DNA of 64,000 bases from Nitrosovibrio sp. Nv17 (GTDB taxonomy: Bacteria > Pseudomonadota > Gammaproteobacteria > Burkholderiales > Nitrosomonadaceae). The translations under genes and the position numbers were made by a program. The stretch spans positions 1 through 64,000 of the forward strand of contig NZ_FPIQ01000007.1 of assembly GCF_900119085.1 (NCBI RefSeq). The letters are read 5' to 3'. Of this stretch, positions 27,963-41,397 are shown one piece after another (the first letter of the stretch is position 1; each line of letters starts with the position of its first letter). The notes under the pieces are model-generated. The model was given only the letters and a program-made list of their open reading frames with translations, was not told the DNA's origin and did no database searches.

Positions 27963-27989
27963 CGCCCGGGCTACAGTGCCGGCGTCAGG
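27958..27989. terminator. Hairpin spanning convergent stop codons
   Basis: CCTGACGCC (27958-27966) and GGCGTCAGG (27981-27989) form a nine-pair stem around a 14-base loop. The arms contain the stop codons of the peroxiredoxin gene and of the convergent Smr gene. There is no T-run on either side, so it is not a textbook intrinsic terminator but may end or protect both mRNAs. Confidence 0.5.
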
Positions 27990-28563
27990 TCGGCGCCGCA
28001 GCCTTCAGCAGCACCAGCACGGCACCCCCGCCGCCATCCTCCGGCCGCGCCTGGCAGAAGGCCAGCACGTCGCCGCGCTGGGCGAGCCAGCCGCCGATCA
28101 GGTTTTTCAGCACCGGCGCGCGGGAGGGGGAGCTCAACCCCTTGCCGTGGATCAGCTGCACGCAGCGCAGCCCGCGCCGTCCACAGGCATCGAGGAATAC
28201 AACCAACTCGCCCCGCGCGCGGTCGCGGGTCTGGCCGTGCAGGTCGAGCTTGGCCTGGATGCGCCAGTGGCCGCGCCGCAGCCGTCGCAACGTCTGGCGC
28301 GAGACGCCCGGCCGCAGGAACGACCATTCGTCCCCCGCCTCCATTTCCAGCGGCAGATGATCGGAAAGCGCATCGTCAGGCAGCGCATCCGGCTCGGGCG
28401 AACCCGGCAGCGGAATGGGCAGGGGCGGCTCGCCTTCATGAAGCACCCTGCCGGAATCGGGCAGGGGCACCACCTCTCCCACCGCGCTGCGGAACAGCGC
28501 GACGTCGTCGCTGGAAGGCGCCGGTGGGGTACCGTCTGCGGGTTTCCTGCCGCGACGCTTCAT
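27985..28563 (-). CDS. Smr-domain protein
   Basis: This 192-residue protein has a C-terminal Smr (small MutS-related) domain with LDLHGQTRDRARGEL and the IHGKGLSS motif; Smr domains often have endonuclease activity on nucleic acids. The N-terminal half is acidic and proline-rich, and a FLRPGVSRQTLRRLRRG segment precedes the domain, typical of the short proteobacterial YdaL/SmrA-like proteins. It is convergent with the peroxiredoxin gene and lies downstream of trxB. Confidence 0.9.
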   Translation of the reverse strand: MKRRGRKPADGTPPAPSSDDVALFRSAVGEVVPLPDSGRVLHEGEPPLPIPLPGSPEPDALPDDALSDHLPLEMEAGDEWSFLRPGVSRQTLRRLRRGHWRIQAKLDLHGQTRDRARGELVVFLDACGRRGLRCVQLIHGKGLSSPSRAPVLKNLIGGWLAQRGDVLAFCQARPEDGGGGAVLVLLKAAAPT

Positions 28564-28616
28564 CGAAGGCTCCCGCGTGCGGGGAGCCGGACGTCGCGCC
28601 GCACCGGTCGGGCTCC

Positions 28617-29609
<993 letters not shown>

Positions 29610-29657
29610 TCATCGATATGGGGGCACCATGCCGGAAAACAACCCGGACGACGAGCG

Positions 29658-32242
<2,585 letters not shown>

Positions 32243-32246
<4 letters not shown>

Positions 32247-32722
32247 GGCGTGCCTTCCATGCTCGCGCACGCCTCGCCGGCTTGGCGCAACACCTGGCGC
32301 GCCGTGTCTGCCGTGAAGCCGCGCCCGACGAGAAAGCGCATCTGCCGGCCGAATTCCCTGGCGTCCGCAGGCACGGTGCCGAACTTCCGTCGCCACGCCT
32401 CCTGCGCGTGCGCCTGCTCGGCCGCCCGGACCTCGGGCAGGGCGGCCGCGATCAGATCCTCCGCCACGCCTTTTTCGCGCAGCTCGTAGGCGATGCGCCG
32501 GCTGCCGAAGCGGCCCCTGCGCGCATGCACCACCTGCTCCACCAGGCGCTCGGCGGACAGGGCGCCGCTACGCTCGAGCCCGTCCAGCAGGGCGGCGATC
32601 GCCTCCGGCACCGCATGCGGCGCAAGCTTTCTCTCCAGTTCGGCCCGGGAATGCTCGCGCCGTGCCAGATGGCCCAGGGCCCGGGCTTCCAGGTCCGTCC
32701 CGGCGGCGGAGGGCGGCTTCAT
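32243..32722 (-). CDS. recX: Regulatory protein RecX
   Basis: RecX binds RecA filaments and limits RecA activity. The 159-residue protein has the helical repeat pattern of the family: [19 protein letters not shown], then [17 protein letters not shown] and a C-terminal [13 protein letters not shown]. It follows recA by about ten bases and overlaps alaS. The ATG at 32722 starts the conserved region; the same frame continues upstream as an antisense-free shadow of recA and is not part of the gene. Confidence 0.93.
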
Positions 32723-32733
32723 GGCGAGCGAAA

Positions 32734-33756
<1,023 letters not shown>

Positions 33757-33964
33757 GGGTCGTCCTCCCGATCGATGCGGGATTATCGCACAGGTGCCGG
33801 CACGCGGGAAAGCCGCGCCGGAATGACAACGTAGTGCGCATGGCACGCCAGACGCGCGACCCTGGATGGCATCAGCGCAGGCGATACCGTAAACCCGGCA
33901 ATAATCGCGCCTCTCAAAAAGTGTAAAATAGCGGATCGCTCATCCGCACGAAAGCCCGACTCCG

Positions 33965-34597
33965 ATGGAAACCAGCCCCGCCAAAGAACAACCGGCAAAT
34001 CCCTCTTCAGGGAGACCGATCCATCCGCTCGCCTACTTCATCTTCACCACGCGCTGGCTGCAGCTGCCGTTGTACCTGGGGCTGATCCTGGCCCAGTGCG
34101 TGTACGTGTACCACTTCTGGGTCGAGCTGATCGACCTGATCGGCGCGGTGATGGGCGACCGGGCGGCGCTGCAGCATATCCTGGACGCCGTCGCCGTCGA
34201 GGGCGCCCCCAAGCCCGGCAAGATCGGGGAGACCACCATCATGCTGGTCGTGCTGGGCCTGATCGACGTGGTGATGATCTCCAACCTGCTCATCATGGTG
34301 ATCATCGGCGGCTACGAGACCTTCGTCTCGCGCATGAACCTGGAGGGCCATCCCGACCAGCCGGAGTGGCTGTCGCACGTCAACGCCTCGGTGCTGAAGG
34401 TCAAGCTTGCCACCGCGATCATCGGCATCTCGTCCATCCACCTCCTCAAGACCTTCATCAACGCCAACGCCTACGAGGAGAAAGTGATCCTCGCGCAGAC
34501 CGGCATCCACATTGTCTTCCTGCTCTCGGCGATTGCCATCGCCTACAGCGATCGCGTCATGATGGGCACGCATAAGAACGTCCAGGAGTCGCACTGA
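33965..34597 (+). CDS. UPF0114/YqhA family membrane protein
   Basis: This 210-residue inner-membrane protein has four hydrophobic segments and the family pattern RWLQLPLYLGLILAQ near the start, then IDVVMISNLLIMVIIGGYE and a KLATAIIGISSIHLLKTF segment. It belongs to the UPF0114 (TIGR00645, YqhA) family, whose function is not established. It stands alone, divergent from recA and convergent with the pncC gene. Confidence 0.9.
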   Translation: METSPAKEQPANPSSGRPIHPLAYFIFTTRWLQLPLYLGLILAQCVYVYHFWVELIDLIGAVMGDRAALQHILDAVAVEGAPKPGKIGETTIMLVVLGLIDVVMISNLLIMVIIGGYETFVSRMNLEGHPDQPEWLSHVNASVLKVKLATAIIGISSIHLLKTFINANAYEEKVILAQTGIHIVFLLSAIAIAYSDRVMMGTHKNVQESH

Positions 34598-34607
34598 GCA
34601 CCACGCC

Positions 34608-35117
34608 TCAGGCGGTGCCCGGGGGACAGTTCCGCAGCAGGGCGAGGATCCCCTGCAGGGCCCAGGCCACCGACTGGCGCCTGACGGCCTCCCGGCCACC
34701 CGCGAACAGGCGGGTGTCGCGGCTGACGCTGCCGTCCTGCGCCACCCAGGCGAAGCAGACCGTTCCTACCGGCTTCGCCGACGTGCCGCCCCCCGGCCCG
34801 GCGATACCGGTCACGGCCACCGCCACCTGCGCATGGCTGCGCGCCAGGGCGCCTTCGGCCATCTCGCGCGCCACCGCAGCAGACACCGCGCCGTGCTGCC
34901 CGAGCGTCCCGCCGCCCACGCCCAGCAGCTCGCGCTTGGAGGCGTCCGTATAGGTCACGAAACCGCGCTCGAACCAGGCCGAGCTGCCGGCAATGCCGGT
35001 CACGGCCTGCGCCAGCCAGCCGCCGGTGCAGGACTCGGCGGTAGCGAGCATCCACCCCCTGGCGGCAAGCGCCTCGCCTGCCTGCCGGGCAAGATCCTCG
35101 AGCGTCCGATCATCCAT
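34608..35117 (-). CDS. pncC: CinA-family nicotinamide-nucleotide amidohydrolase
   Basis: PncC deamidates nicotinamide mononucleotide to nicotinate mononucleotide in pyridine nucleotide salvage. The 169-residue protein corresponds to the stand-alone C-terminal CinA domain, with LATAESCTGGWLAQAVT at the start and VTGIAGPGGGT in the middle. I chose the ATG at 35117, 18 bases after pgpA; a start at 35168 would overlap pgpA. The thiL-pgpA-pncC order is common in beta- and gammaproteobacteria. Confidence 0.93.
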   Translation of the reverse strand: MDDRTLEDLARQAGEALAARGWMLATAESCTGGWLAQAVTGIAGSSAWFERGFVTYTDASKRELLGVGGGTLGQHGAVSAAVAREMAEGALARSHAQVAVAVTGIAGPGGGTSAKPVGTVCFAWVAQDGSVSRDTRLFAGGREAVRRQSVAWALQGILALLRNCPPGTA

Positions 35118-35134
35118 GTCTTCCTCCCCCGGCC

Positions 35135-35644
35135 TCAATCCACGAATGCCTTCCATGCGGCCAGGCACAGCAGCGTGATGAACGCGGCCAGCAGGTCGTC
35201 GAACATCACGCCGAAACCACCGCGCAGGGCTTTGTCATAGTACCGGATCGGCGGCGGCTTGAGGATGTCGAACAGACGAAACAGGGCGAAGGCGCAGGCC
35301 TGCCAGCCCGGATCGGAGGGCGTGAACGCCAGCACCAGCAGGAAGGCGACGATCTCGTCCCACACCATGCCGCCGTGGTCGGGATTGCCGAGCGCCCTGC
35401 CGGTGACGCCGCAGGCCCAGACGCCAATGAGGAACAGCACGGCGACGAGGCCCAGCAGCGCCGTCGGATCGAACACGAAATCCAGCAGCCAGAACAGGGG
35501 AAACGCAACCAGCGTGCCCACCGTGCCGGGTGCGGTGGCGCTCAGCCCCGCGCCGCCGCCGAAGGCGATGAAGTGCGCGGGATGGCTGCGCACGAACGCC
35601 TTGTCTGGCCTGGGCCGGTAGGGTTCAATCGCGGAAGTGGTCAT
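35135..35644 (-). CDS. pgpA: Phosphatidylglycerophosphatase A
   Basis: PgpA removes the phosphate from phosphatidylglycerol phosphate in phospholipid synthesis. The 169-residue membrane protein has the family signature GGAGLSATAPGTVGTLVAFPL, the acidic VWDEIVAFLLVLAF helix and LFRLFDILKPPPIR. The ATG at 35644 overlaps the thiL 3' end by 20 bases, in the usual nusB-thiL-pgpA string. Confidence 0.95.
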   Translation of the reverse strand: MTTSAIEPYRPRPDKAFVRSHPAHFIAFGGGAGLSATAPGTVGTLVAFPLFWLLDFVFDPTALLGLVAVLFLIGVWACGVTGRALGNPDHGGMVWDEIVAFLLVLAFTPSDPGWQACAFALFRLFDILKPPPIRYYDKALRGGFGVMFDDLLAAFITLLCLAAWKAFVD

Positions 35645-36605
35645 ATCCCCGCTTGCTCGGTGTGATCGCATGGCCCGATGCATCCAGCACGATCAGTTCC
35701 GCGCTTTCATTTCTCTCCAGTATCGTGCCGATGCGGGCCAGCGGCAGCGCCTGCGCGCCCGAGAGCGCCTCGACGCGCCCGCGTTCGGATACCGGCGCGG
35801 TGAAGCACAGTTCGTAATCGTCGCCGCCGGCCAGCAGGCAGTCGAGCGCCAGCGGCTGCGGCAGGCGCCGCCGCATCGCCGCCGAACAGGGAATGTCATC
35901 CAGGTGGAGGCTGGCTGTGACCGCGGAACGATCCAGGATGTGGCCCAGATCCGCCAGCAGACCGTCGGATACGTCGATGGCGCTGGTGGCGAGGCCGAGC
36001 AGCGCCTGCCCCAGCCGGACCCGCGCCACCGGTGTATGCAGGTGCTGCAGGCATGCCGCAGCCTCGTCCGGCTCGAGCGCCAGGCGGCCTTGCAGGTGCG
36101 CCAGGGCCAGCGCGGCATCTCCCAATCGCCCCGAGACCCATACGTCGTCTCCCGGCTTCGCGCCGCTGCGGCGCAGCGCCCGTCCCGACGCCACCTCGCC
36201 GAGGAGAGTCACGCCGATGGCGAGCGGACCCGCGGTGGTATCGCCCCCGACCAGATCCACCTCGTGCTCGCGCGCGAGGGCGAAGAATCCCTCGGCGAAC
36301 GCGGCCAGCCAGTCGTCACCGGCACGCGCCAGGACATCGGGCAGCACCAGGGAAAGCACGGCCCATCGCGGCGTGGCGCCCATCGCGGCCAGGTCGGACA
36401 GGTTGACCGCCAGGCTCTTGCATCCCAGCCCGTACGGAGCCGCATCCTCGAAAAAATGCCGTCCGCTGACCAGCATGTCGGCGGAAACCGCGAGTTCCAT
36501 GCCCTCGCCGGGCCGGATCAGCGCAGCGTCGTCCCCCGCGCCCAGTATTGCGCCCGGTGCCGGGCGGCTGAAGTGACGCCGGATGATGTCGAACTCGCCG
36601 GGCAT
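35625..36605 (-). CDS. thiL: Thiamine-monophosphate kinase
   Basis: ThiL phosphorylates thiamine monophosphate to the active pyrophosphate. The 326-residue protein has the PurM-like ATP-binding fold with GAGDDAALI near the start, DLAAMGATPRW, DLVGGDTTAGPLAIGVT, AIDVSDGLLADLGHI and GGDDYELCFT. It follows nusB closely in the same operon and runs 20 bases into pgpA. Confidence 0.96.
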   Translation of the reverse strand: MPGEFDIIRRHFSRPAPGAILGAGDDAALIRPGEGMELAVSADMLVSGRHFFEDAAPYGLGCKSLAVNLSDLAAMGATPRWAVLSLVLPDVLARAGDDWLAAFAEGFFALAREHEVDLVGGDTTAGPLAIGVTLLGEVASGRALRRSGAKPGDDVWVSGRLGDAALALAHLQGRLALEPDEAAACLQHLHTPVARVRLGQALLGLATSAIDVSDGLLADLGHILDRSAVTASLHLDDIPCSAAMRRRLPQPLALDCLLAGGDDYELCFTAPVSERGRVEALSGAQALPLARIGTILERNESAELIVLDASGHAITPSKRGYDHFRD

Positions 36606-36611
36606 GGTGGT

Positions 36612-37088
36612 TCAGGCACGCGCATCCGCACCGGTCTCGATCACGCGCAGGGTCGAGGCCAGCCTGTCCAGCACGCCGTTCACATACTTGTGCCCGTCGG
36701 TTCCGCCGTAGGTCTTGGCGAGCTCGACGGCTTCGTTGATGACCGCACGATAGGGGATTTCCGGTTGATGGGCGAGTTCGTAGGTACCAAGCAGGAGGAT
36801 GCCGGCTTCCACGGGGCTCAGTTCATTGAACGTCCGGTCGAGGTGGGGCGCGATGCGCTCCTCGAGTTCGGCGGCATGCGCCAGCACGCCACGCAGCAGG
36901 ACGGACAGGTATGCCTCGTCCAGCGAGCCGTCCTCCCGGGCTTCACGCAACTGGGCCTCGATGGTGCCCGCGTTCCCGCCCGCCACCCGCCACTGATAGA
37001 GTCCCCGCAACGCCAGTTCCCGGGAGAGGCGGCGACGGGTCCTGCGTCCGGCGCCGCTCGGTGCGCCGTCCGTCGGATCAGGGTTCAT
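36612..37088 (-). CDS. nusB: Transcription antitermination factor NusB
   Basis: NusB binds boxA RNA with NusE during rRNA transcription. The 158-residue all-helical protein starts with an Arg-rich segment, then [17 protein letters not shown], and has [19 protein letters not shown] and [17 protein letters not shown] near the end. Its ATG overlaps the ribH stop by four bases, fitting the ribH-nusB pair conserved across bacteria. Confidence 0.96.
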   Translation of the reverse strand: MNPDPTDGAPSGAGRRTRRRLSRELALRGLYQWRVAGGNAGTIEAQLREAREDGSLDEAYLSVLLRGVLAHAAELEERIAPHLDRTFNELSPVEAGILLLGTYELAHQPEIPYRAVINEAVELAKTYGGTDGHKYVNGVLDRLASTLRVIETGADARA

Positions 37089-37567
37089 TGCACGACTTCG
37101 TCGAGCATTTTCAGCAGATTGGCCATCTCCAGCGCGGCCCGTGCGACTTCCGCACCCTTCTGGCTCATGCGGGCCAGCGCCTGGTCATCGGTATCCGCAG
37201 TCAGTATGCCATTTGCAACAGGCACGCCGGTATCCAGCTGTACCGCAGCAACGCCCCCCGCCGACTGGTTGGCAACGACCTCGAAGTGATAGGTCTCGCC
37301 CCGTATCACCGCACCGAGCGCCACCAGCGCATCGAACTGGTCGGTCAGGGCCATGCGTTGCAGCGCGAGCGGAATCTCCAGCGCTCCCGGAACGGTCACC
37401 AGCACCAGCCCCGACTTCTGCACGCCGCGGTTCACCAGTTCCGCTACGCAGGCATCGAGCAGGCCTTCGCTCACATTGATGTTGAAACGTCCCATCACGA
37501 TGCCGATGCGCAGTTCAGTCCCGTCCAGATCCGGCTCGACTTCCAGAATCTCCTCATATCTTGCCAT
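37085..37567 (-). CDS. ribH: Lumazine synthase (riboflavin synthase beta subunit)
   Basis: RibH condenses the pyrimidine intermediate with dihydroxybutanone phosphate to 6,7-dimethyl-8-ribityllumazine. The protein (160 residues from this start) has [19 protein letters not shown], the [14 protein letters not shown] active-site region, [16 protein letters not shown] and PVANGILT. The ATG at 37567 gives a 17-base gap after ribBA. An ATG at 37600, overlapping ribBA and preceded by an AGGA motif, would add 11 residues and is also plausible. Confidence 0.95.
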   Translation of the reverse strand: MARYEEILEVEPDLDGTELRIGIVMGRFNINVSEGLLDACVAELVNRGVQKSGLVLVTVPGALEIPLALQRMALTDQFDALVALGAVIRGETYHFEVVANQSAGGVAAVQLDTGVPVANGILTADTDDQALARMSQKGAEVARAALEMANLLKMLDEVVQ

Positions 37568-37584
37568 GCGCCCCCCGCCGAAGT

Positions 37585-38703
37585 TCAGTTGATCCCGCAT
37601 TTCTTCCTGTCTTTCGGCTCAAGGTATCCCGTCACCTCCAGACCGAAGCCCGCCATGCTCGGCATCTTGCGGGGAATGGCCAGCAGCCGCATCCTGCCCA
37701 CCCCCAAGTCCCTCAGTATCTGCGCACCGATGCCATAGTCGCGCAGGTCGGTCGCAGAACCGGCTCGGGCTGGAGATCTTTCCGGCATGATGCGCTCGAT
37801 CAGTTCCGTTGGGCTTTCCCTGCGGTGCAGCAATACGATCACGCCAGTCGCCGCGTTCGCGATTATACGGAGGGTATCGTTCACGTTCCAGGAATGGGTG
37901 TCGTCCTGGATGTCGAGCAGGTCGATCACCGAAAGAGGTTCGTGCACCCGTACCAGGGTTTCGGTTCCGGCGTCGAGGGTCCCCTTCACCAACGCAAGAT
38001 GCGTGGCGCCGCTCGCCTTGTCCAGATAGGCGATCAGCCGGAATTCCCCGTACAGCGTCTGGATGGAGCGTTCGGTCACCCGTTTCACCAGACTTTCGGT
38101 ACGGCTGCGGTAGTGGATCAGGTCCGCGATCGTGCCGATCCGGAGACGATGCCTTGCGGCAAACTCGACCAGATCCGGCAGGCGTGCCATGCTGCCGTCT
38201 TCCGTGAGGATTTCGCATATCACGGACGCGGGGGACAGCCCCGCCAGGCCCGCCAGGTCGCAGCCGGCCTCGGTATGACCCGCCCGCACCAGCACGCCGC
38301 CGGTCTGCGCCATCAGCGGAAAGATGTGCCCCGGCTGGACGATGTCCTCGGGTCTGGCGTCGTGTCGCACCGCTGCCTGGACGGTGCGTGCACGATCGGC
38401 GGCGGAGATGCCGGTGGTGACGCCTCTCGCGGCCTCGATGGAGACCGTGAAATTGGTGCCCAGCGGCGAACGGTTGGTGGAAACCATCAGGGGAAGATTG
38501 AGCTGCCGGCAGCGTTCCTCGGTCAGCGTCAGACAAATCAGCCCGCGGCCATGGGTGGCCATGAAATTGACGGCCGCCGGGGTGACGAAGTCCGCCGCCA
38601 GGATCAAATCGCCTTCGTTTTCGCGGTCTTCCTCGTCCACCAGGATCACCATCCGGCCATCCCTGATGTCGGCGACGATCTCCTGTATCGAACTGATGGT
38701 CAT
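37585..38703 (-). CDS. ribB: 3,4-dihydroxy-2-butanone 4-phosphate synthase with inactive GTP cyclohydrolase II-like domain
   Basis: RibB makes dihydroxybutanone phosphate from ribulose 5-phosphate. The N-terminal half of this 372-residue protein has the catalytic [17 protein letters not shown] and HTEAGCDLA motifs. The C-terminal half resembles GTP cyclohydrolase II but lacks the zinc-binding cysteine cluster normally found after RVHSEC (here RVHEPL, with no CxC). GTP cyclohydrolase II activity is therefore unlikely, and a separate ribA should exist elsewhere. Such RibB-X proteins are known in proteobacteria. The start at 38703 gives an ATGA overlap with ribE. Confidence 0.93.
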   Translation of the reverse strand: MTISSIQEIVADIRDGRMVILVDEEDRENEGDLILAADFVTPAAVNFMATHGRGLICLTLTEERCRQLNLPLMVSTNRSPLGTNFTVSIEAARGVTTGISAADRARTVQAAVRHDARPEDIVQPGHIFPLMAQTGGVLVRAGHTEAGCDLAGLAGLSPASVICEILTEDGSMARLPDLVEFAARHRLRIGTIADLIHYRSRTESLVKRVTERSIQTLYGEFRLIAYLDKASGATHLALVKGTLDAGTETLVRVHEPLSVIDLLDIQDDTHSWNVNDTLRIIANAATGVIVLLHRRESPTELIERIMPERSPARAGSATDLRDYGIGAQILRDLGVGRMRLLAIPRKMPSMAGFGLEVTGYLEPKDRKKCGIN

Positions 38704-39323
38704 GGGGTCCTCATGTGCCACGCCTCGTCAGCCTGGCGGACGTCCAGAAGCCGTTCCACGTAGCGGGCCAGCAGATCCACCTCGAGGTTCACTCTCGTAC
38801 CCACCTGCAGCCCGCCCAGCGTGGTGGCGGCCAGCGTGTACGCAATGAGATTCACCTCGAACGCATTCCCCTCCAGCGCATTGACGGTCAGGCTCACGCC
38901 GTCCACCGCGACGGAGCCCTTCAGGGCGATATAGCGCACCAGCGCAGCCGGCGCCTGGACGCGGAGGAGGCGGCTGTCGCCACGGGGCTCGAATGCGACC
39001 ACTTCGCCGATGCCGTCCACGTGCCCGCTCACCAGGTGCCCGCCCAGCCTGTCCGACAGCCGCAGGGCTTGCTCGAGATTGACCGGAGCGCCAGGGATGT
39101 CCGGAATACGTGCGCAATCCAGCGTGGCCTGCGACACGTCCACATGAAACATGCCCTCCTCCAGGGCCGCCACCGTAAGGCATACGCCGTTGACGGCGAT
39201 GCTGTCCCCCACCTGCACGTCGCCGAGATCCAGCGCACCCGGCGCGACCAGCAGACGCAGCCCGCCGTCCGCAGGGACCGTGCGCACCAGTTCACCGACT
39301 GCTTCGACGATCCCCGTGAACAT
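38700..39323 (-). CDS. ribE: Riboflavin synthase alpha subunit
   Basis: RibE dismutates two lumazine molecules to riboflavin. The 207-residue protein has two homologous lumazine-binding barrels: [10 protein letters not shown] with [11 protein letters not shown] in the first and [11 protein letters not shown] with [12 protein letters not shown] in the second. The ATG at 39323 starts the conserved FTGIVE; an ATG at 39344 is less likely. It is the first gene of the ribE-ribB-ribH-nusB-thiL-pgpA-pncC operon. No FMN riboswitch is evident in the 195-base gap upstream. Confidence 0.96.
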   Translation of the reverse strand: MFTGIVEAVGELVRTVPADGGLRLLVAPGALDLGDVQVGDSIAVNGVCLTVAALEEGMFHVDVSQATLDCARIPDIPGAPVNLEQALRLSDRLGGHLVSGHVDGIGEVVAFEPRGDSRLLRVQAPAALVRYIALKGSVAVDGVSLTVNALEGNAFEVNLIAYTLAATTLGGLQVGTRVNLEVDLLARYVERLLDVRQADEAWHMRTP

Positions 39324-39518
39324 CCGCCGTTCCCCGTTTTCCAATACAATGAACCCGAACCCTCTAGCCTATCAGACTCGGGGCACAACGGGGATAATAA
39401 TGGGCCCAATGCGGCGACACAGCTGTCTCCATGGAAAACATGATCCCACCAGGACCGGTCCCTGCGGCAATTTGCCGCATGGCCGCGGCACGCGATTTGC
39501 GTTAAGGTTCCAGGCTCG

Positions 39519-40820
39519 GTGACGGGCGGTCAAACGGGAACGGACTATCTCGACATGTTCAGTCGTCTCAATCAGTCGCCGCTGAGCAAGAACCTGCAGC
39601 GCCTGTTCCTGCTCAGGAACATCGTGATCGCCGCACAGTGTCTGACCATCGCCCTGGCCTACTGGGGGCTCGGAATGGAGCTGCAGTGGTCACAGATCAT
39701 CGCTGTGACGGCGCTCCTCACCGTGGTGAATCTGGCCACGTGGCTGCGTCTGTATCGCAACTGGCCGGTGTCGAACATCGAGTTTTTTTCCCAACTCCTG
39801 ATCGACATCTTTGCACTGAGCGCGCTGCTGTACTTCAGCGGAGGATCCACCAACCCGTTCATCTCGCTGTATCTGTTGCCGCTCACCATCGCCGCCGCCG
39901 CGTTGCCATGGACCTACACCTGGCTGGTGGCGGCGATCACGATCAGCTGCTACACGTTGCTGCTGTTTTACTATATACCCTTGCCGCACGATCATGACGA
40001 ACACCTCAGGGAATTCAACTTGCACGTTTCCGGCATGTGGCTGGCTTTCGTGCTGAGCACGGTGCTGATCGCGTGGTTCGTCGTCAAGATGGGGACATCG
40101 ATCCGCGAGCGCGACCGGGATCTGGCGCGGGCACGGGAACAGGCGCTGCGCAACGAGCAGATCATCGCCCTCGGCACGCTGGCGGCCGGAGCGGCGCATG
40201 AACTCGGCACGCCGCTGGCAACGATGGCGATCCTCACCGGAGAGTTGCAGAACGACTACACCGACAACCGCGAATTCCAGAACAGCATCCGCATCCTGCG
40301 CGATCAGATCACGCATTGCAAGCACACGCTGACCCAGATGCTGGCGGACGCGGGGCAGGCGCGTACCGAGGAAGGCAGCGGACAGACTGCGGATCGCTTC
40401 CTGCGTCAGGTTCTGGACAAATGGCAGCTCATGCGGCCTTCGGTCAAATTCACCTATCATGGCGAAGGCGTGCAGCCGGCGCCGCAGATCCTCAATACGC
40501 AGCTGCTGAGCCAATCCATCCTGAATCTGCTGAACAACGCGGCCGATGCATCGCGCAGGCATATCGAGATCGAGGCCCGCTGGAACGAACACGAATTGCG
40601 ACTCGAGATCCTCGACGACGGCGATGGACTGACCGGCGAAGCGGCTCAGCGTGCGGGTGAGGCATTTTTCACCAGCAAGGCGCCGGGTCACGGTTTCGGC
40701 ATCGGTCTATTTCTTGCCAACGCGAACATCGAGCGCTTCGGCGGTAGCGTGCGCCTCACCAATCAGGAAGGCGGCGCCTGCACCCGTGTCGTGCTTCCAC
40801 TGATCAGGCCTTCCGCATGA
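39519..40820 (+). CDS. regB: Redox-sensing histidine kinase of the RegB/PrrB/ActS type
   Basis: RegB-type kinases sense the quinone pool or oxygen and control energy and carbon metabolism through RegA. The protein has about six transmembrane segments (residues 30-190), the quinone-site heptad GGSTNPF (108-114), the H-box LAAGAAHELGTP with His227, and a C-terminal ATPase domain (NLLNNAADAS, DDGDGL, GFGIGLF). Cys267 lies exactly 40 residues after the phosphoaccepting His, as the redox-active cysteine does in Rhodobacter RegB. The start is GTG 39519 or, equally possible, ATG 39555. It overlaps the regulator gene by ATGA. Confidence 0.9.
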   Translation: MTGGQTGTDYLDMFSRLNQSPLSKNLQRLFLLRNIVIAAQCLTIALAYWGLGMELQWSQIIAVTALLTVVNLATWLRLYRNWPVSNIEFFSQLLIDIFALSALLYFSGGSTNPFISLYLLPLTIAAAALPWTYTWLVAAITISCYTLLLFYYIPLPHDHDEHLREFNLHVSGMWLAFVLSTVLIAWFVVKMGTSIRERDRDLARAREQALRNEQIIALGTLAAGAAHELGTPLATMAILTGELQNDYTDNREFQNSIRILRDQITHCKHTLTQMLADAGQARTEEGSGQTADRFLRQVLDKWQLMRPSVKFTYHGEGVQPAPQILNTQLLSQSILNLLNNAADASRRHIEIEARWNEHELRLEILDDGDGLTGEAAQRAGEAFFTSKAPGHGFGIGLFLANANIERFGGSVRLTNQEGGACTRVVLPLIRPSA

Positions 40821-41386
40821 CGGACGCAACCCCTTCCCCAAATCCCGAACCGGACGACCGGCCTGCGCTCCTGATCGTCGACGACGACGCCACGTTCTGC
40901 AGTGTGCTCGCCACCGCCATGACGCGGCGCGGATTCGACAGCACCTGCGCGCATACCGTGGAGCAGGCCCTGGCGTGCGCCGAAACCTGCACTCCGGAGT
41001 ACGCGGTGATCGACCTGAGGTTGCCCGGGACCTCTGGTCTCATCCTGGTCGAGAAGCTGAGGGCACTCGACCCGGGAACCCGCATCGTCATGCTGACAGG
41101 TTATGCCAGCATCGCCACGGCGGTGGAGGCGGTCAAGCTTGGCGCCACCCACTACCTGGCGAAGCCGGTCGACGTCGACGAGATCCTGGCCGCGTTCGAG
41201 CGCACCTCGGGAGATGCGGAAGTGCCGATCAGCGCGCATCCGCTTTCGGTGAACCGGCTCGAGTGGGAGTATATCCAGCGGGTCCTGACCGAGAACAATG
41301 GCAACGTTTCCGTCACCGCCCGAGTGCTCAAGATGCACCGGCGCACCTTGCAGCGAAAGCTCACCAAGTATCCCGCCAAGACCTGA
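40817..41386 (+). CDS. regA: Response regulator of the RegA/PrrA/ActR type
   Basis: This is the partner of the adjacent kinase. The 189-residue protein has a receiver domain (LIVDDDATFC; phosphoacceptor Asp in VIDLRLPGTSG; conserved Lys in YLAKPVD), a short linker and a Fis-like C-terminal helix-turn-helix (GNVSVTARVLKMHRRTLQRKL). Both the length and the very conserved DNA-binding helix are typical of RegA homologues, which regulate redox-responsive genes globally. Confidence 0.92.
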   Translation: MTDATPSPNPEPDDRPALLIVDDDATFCSVLATAMTRRGFDSTCAHTVEQALACAETCTPEYAVIDLRLPGTSGLILVEKLRALDPGTRIVMLTGYASIATAVEAVKLGATHYLAKPVDVDEILAAFERTSGDAEVPISAHPLSVNRLEWEYIQRVLTENNGNVSVTARVLKMHRRTLQRKLTKYPAKT

Positions 41387-41397
41387 CCCGCCCCCCT

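Noticed and set aside
33757-33964. LexA box upstream of recA
   Set aside because: No CTG-N10-CAG-like site of convincing quality was found in the gap.
39324-39518. FMN riboswitch upstream of ribE
   Set aside because: The conserved RFN sequence elements are not present in the 195-base gap.
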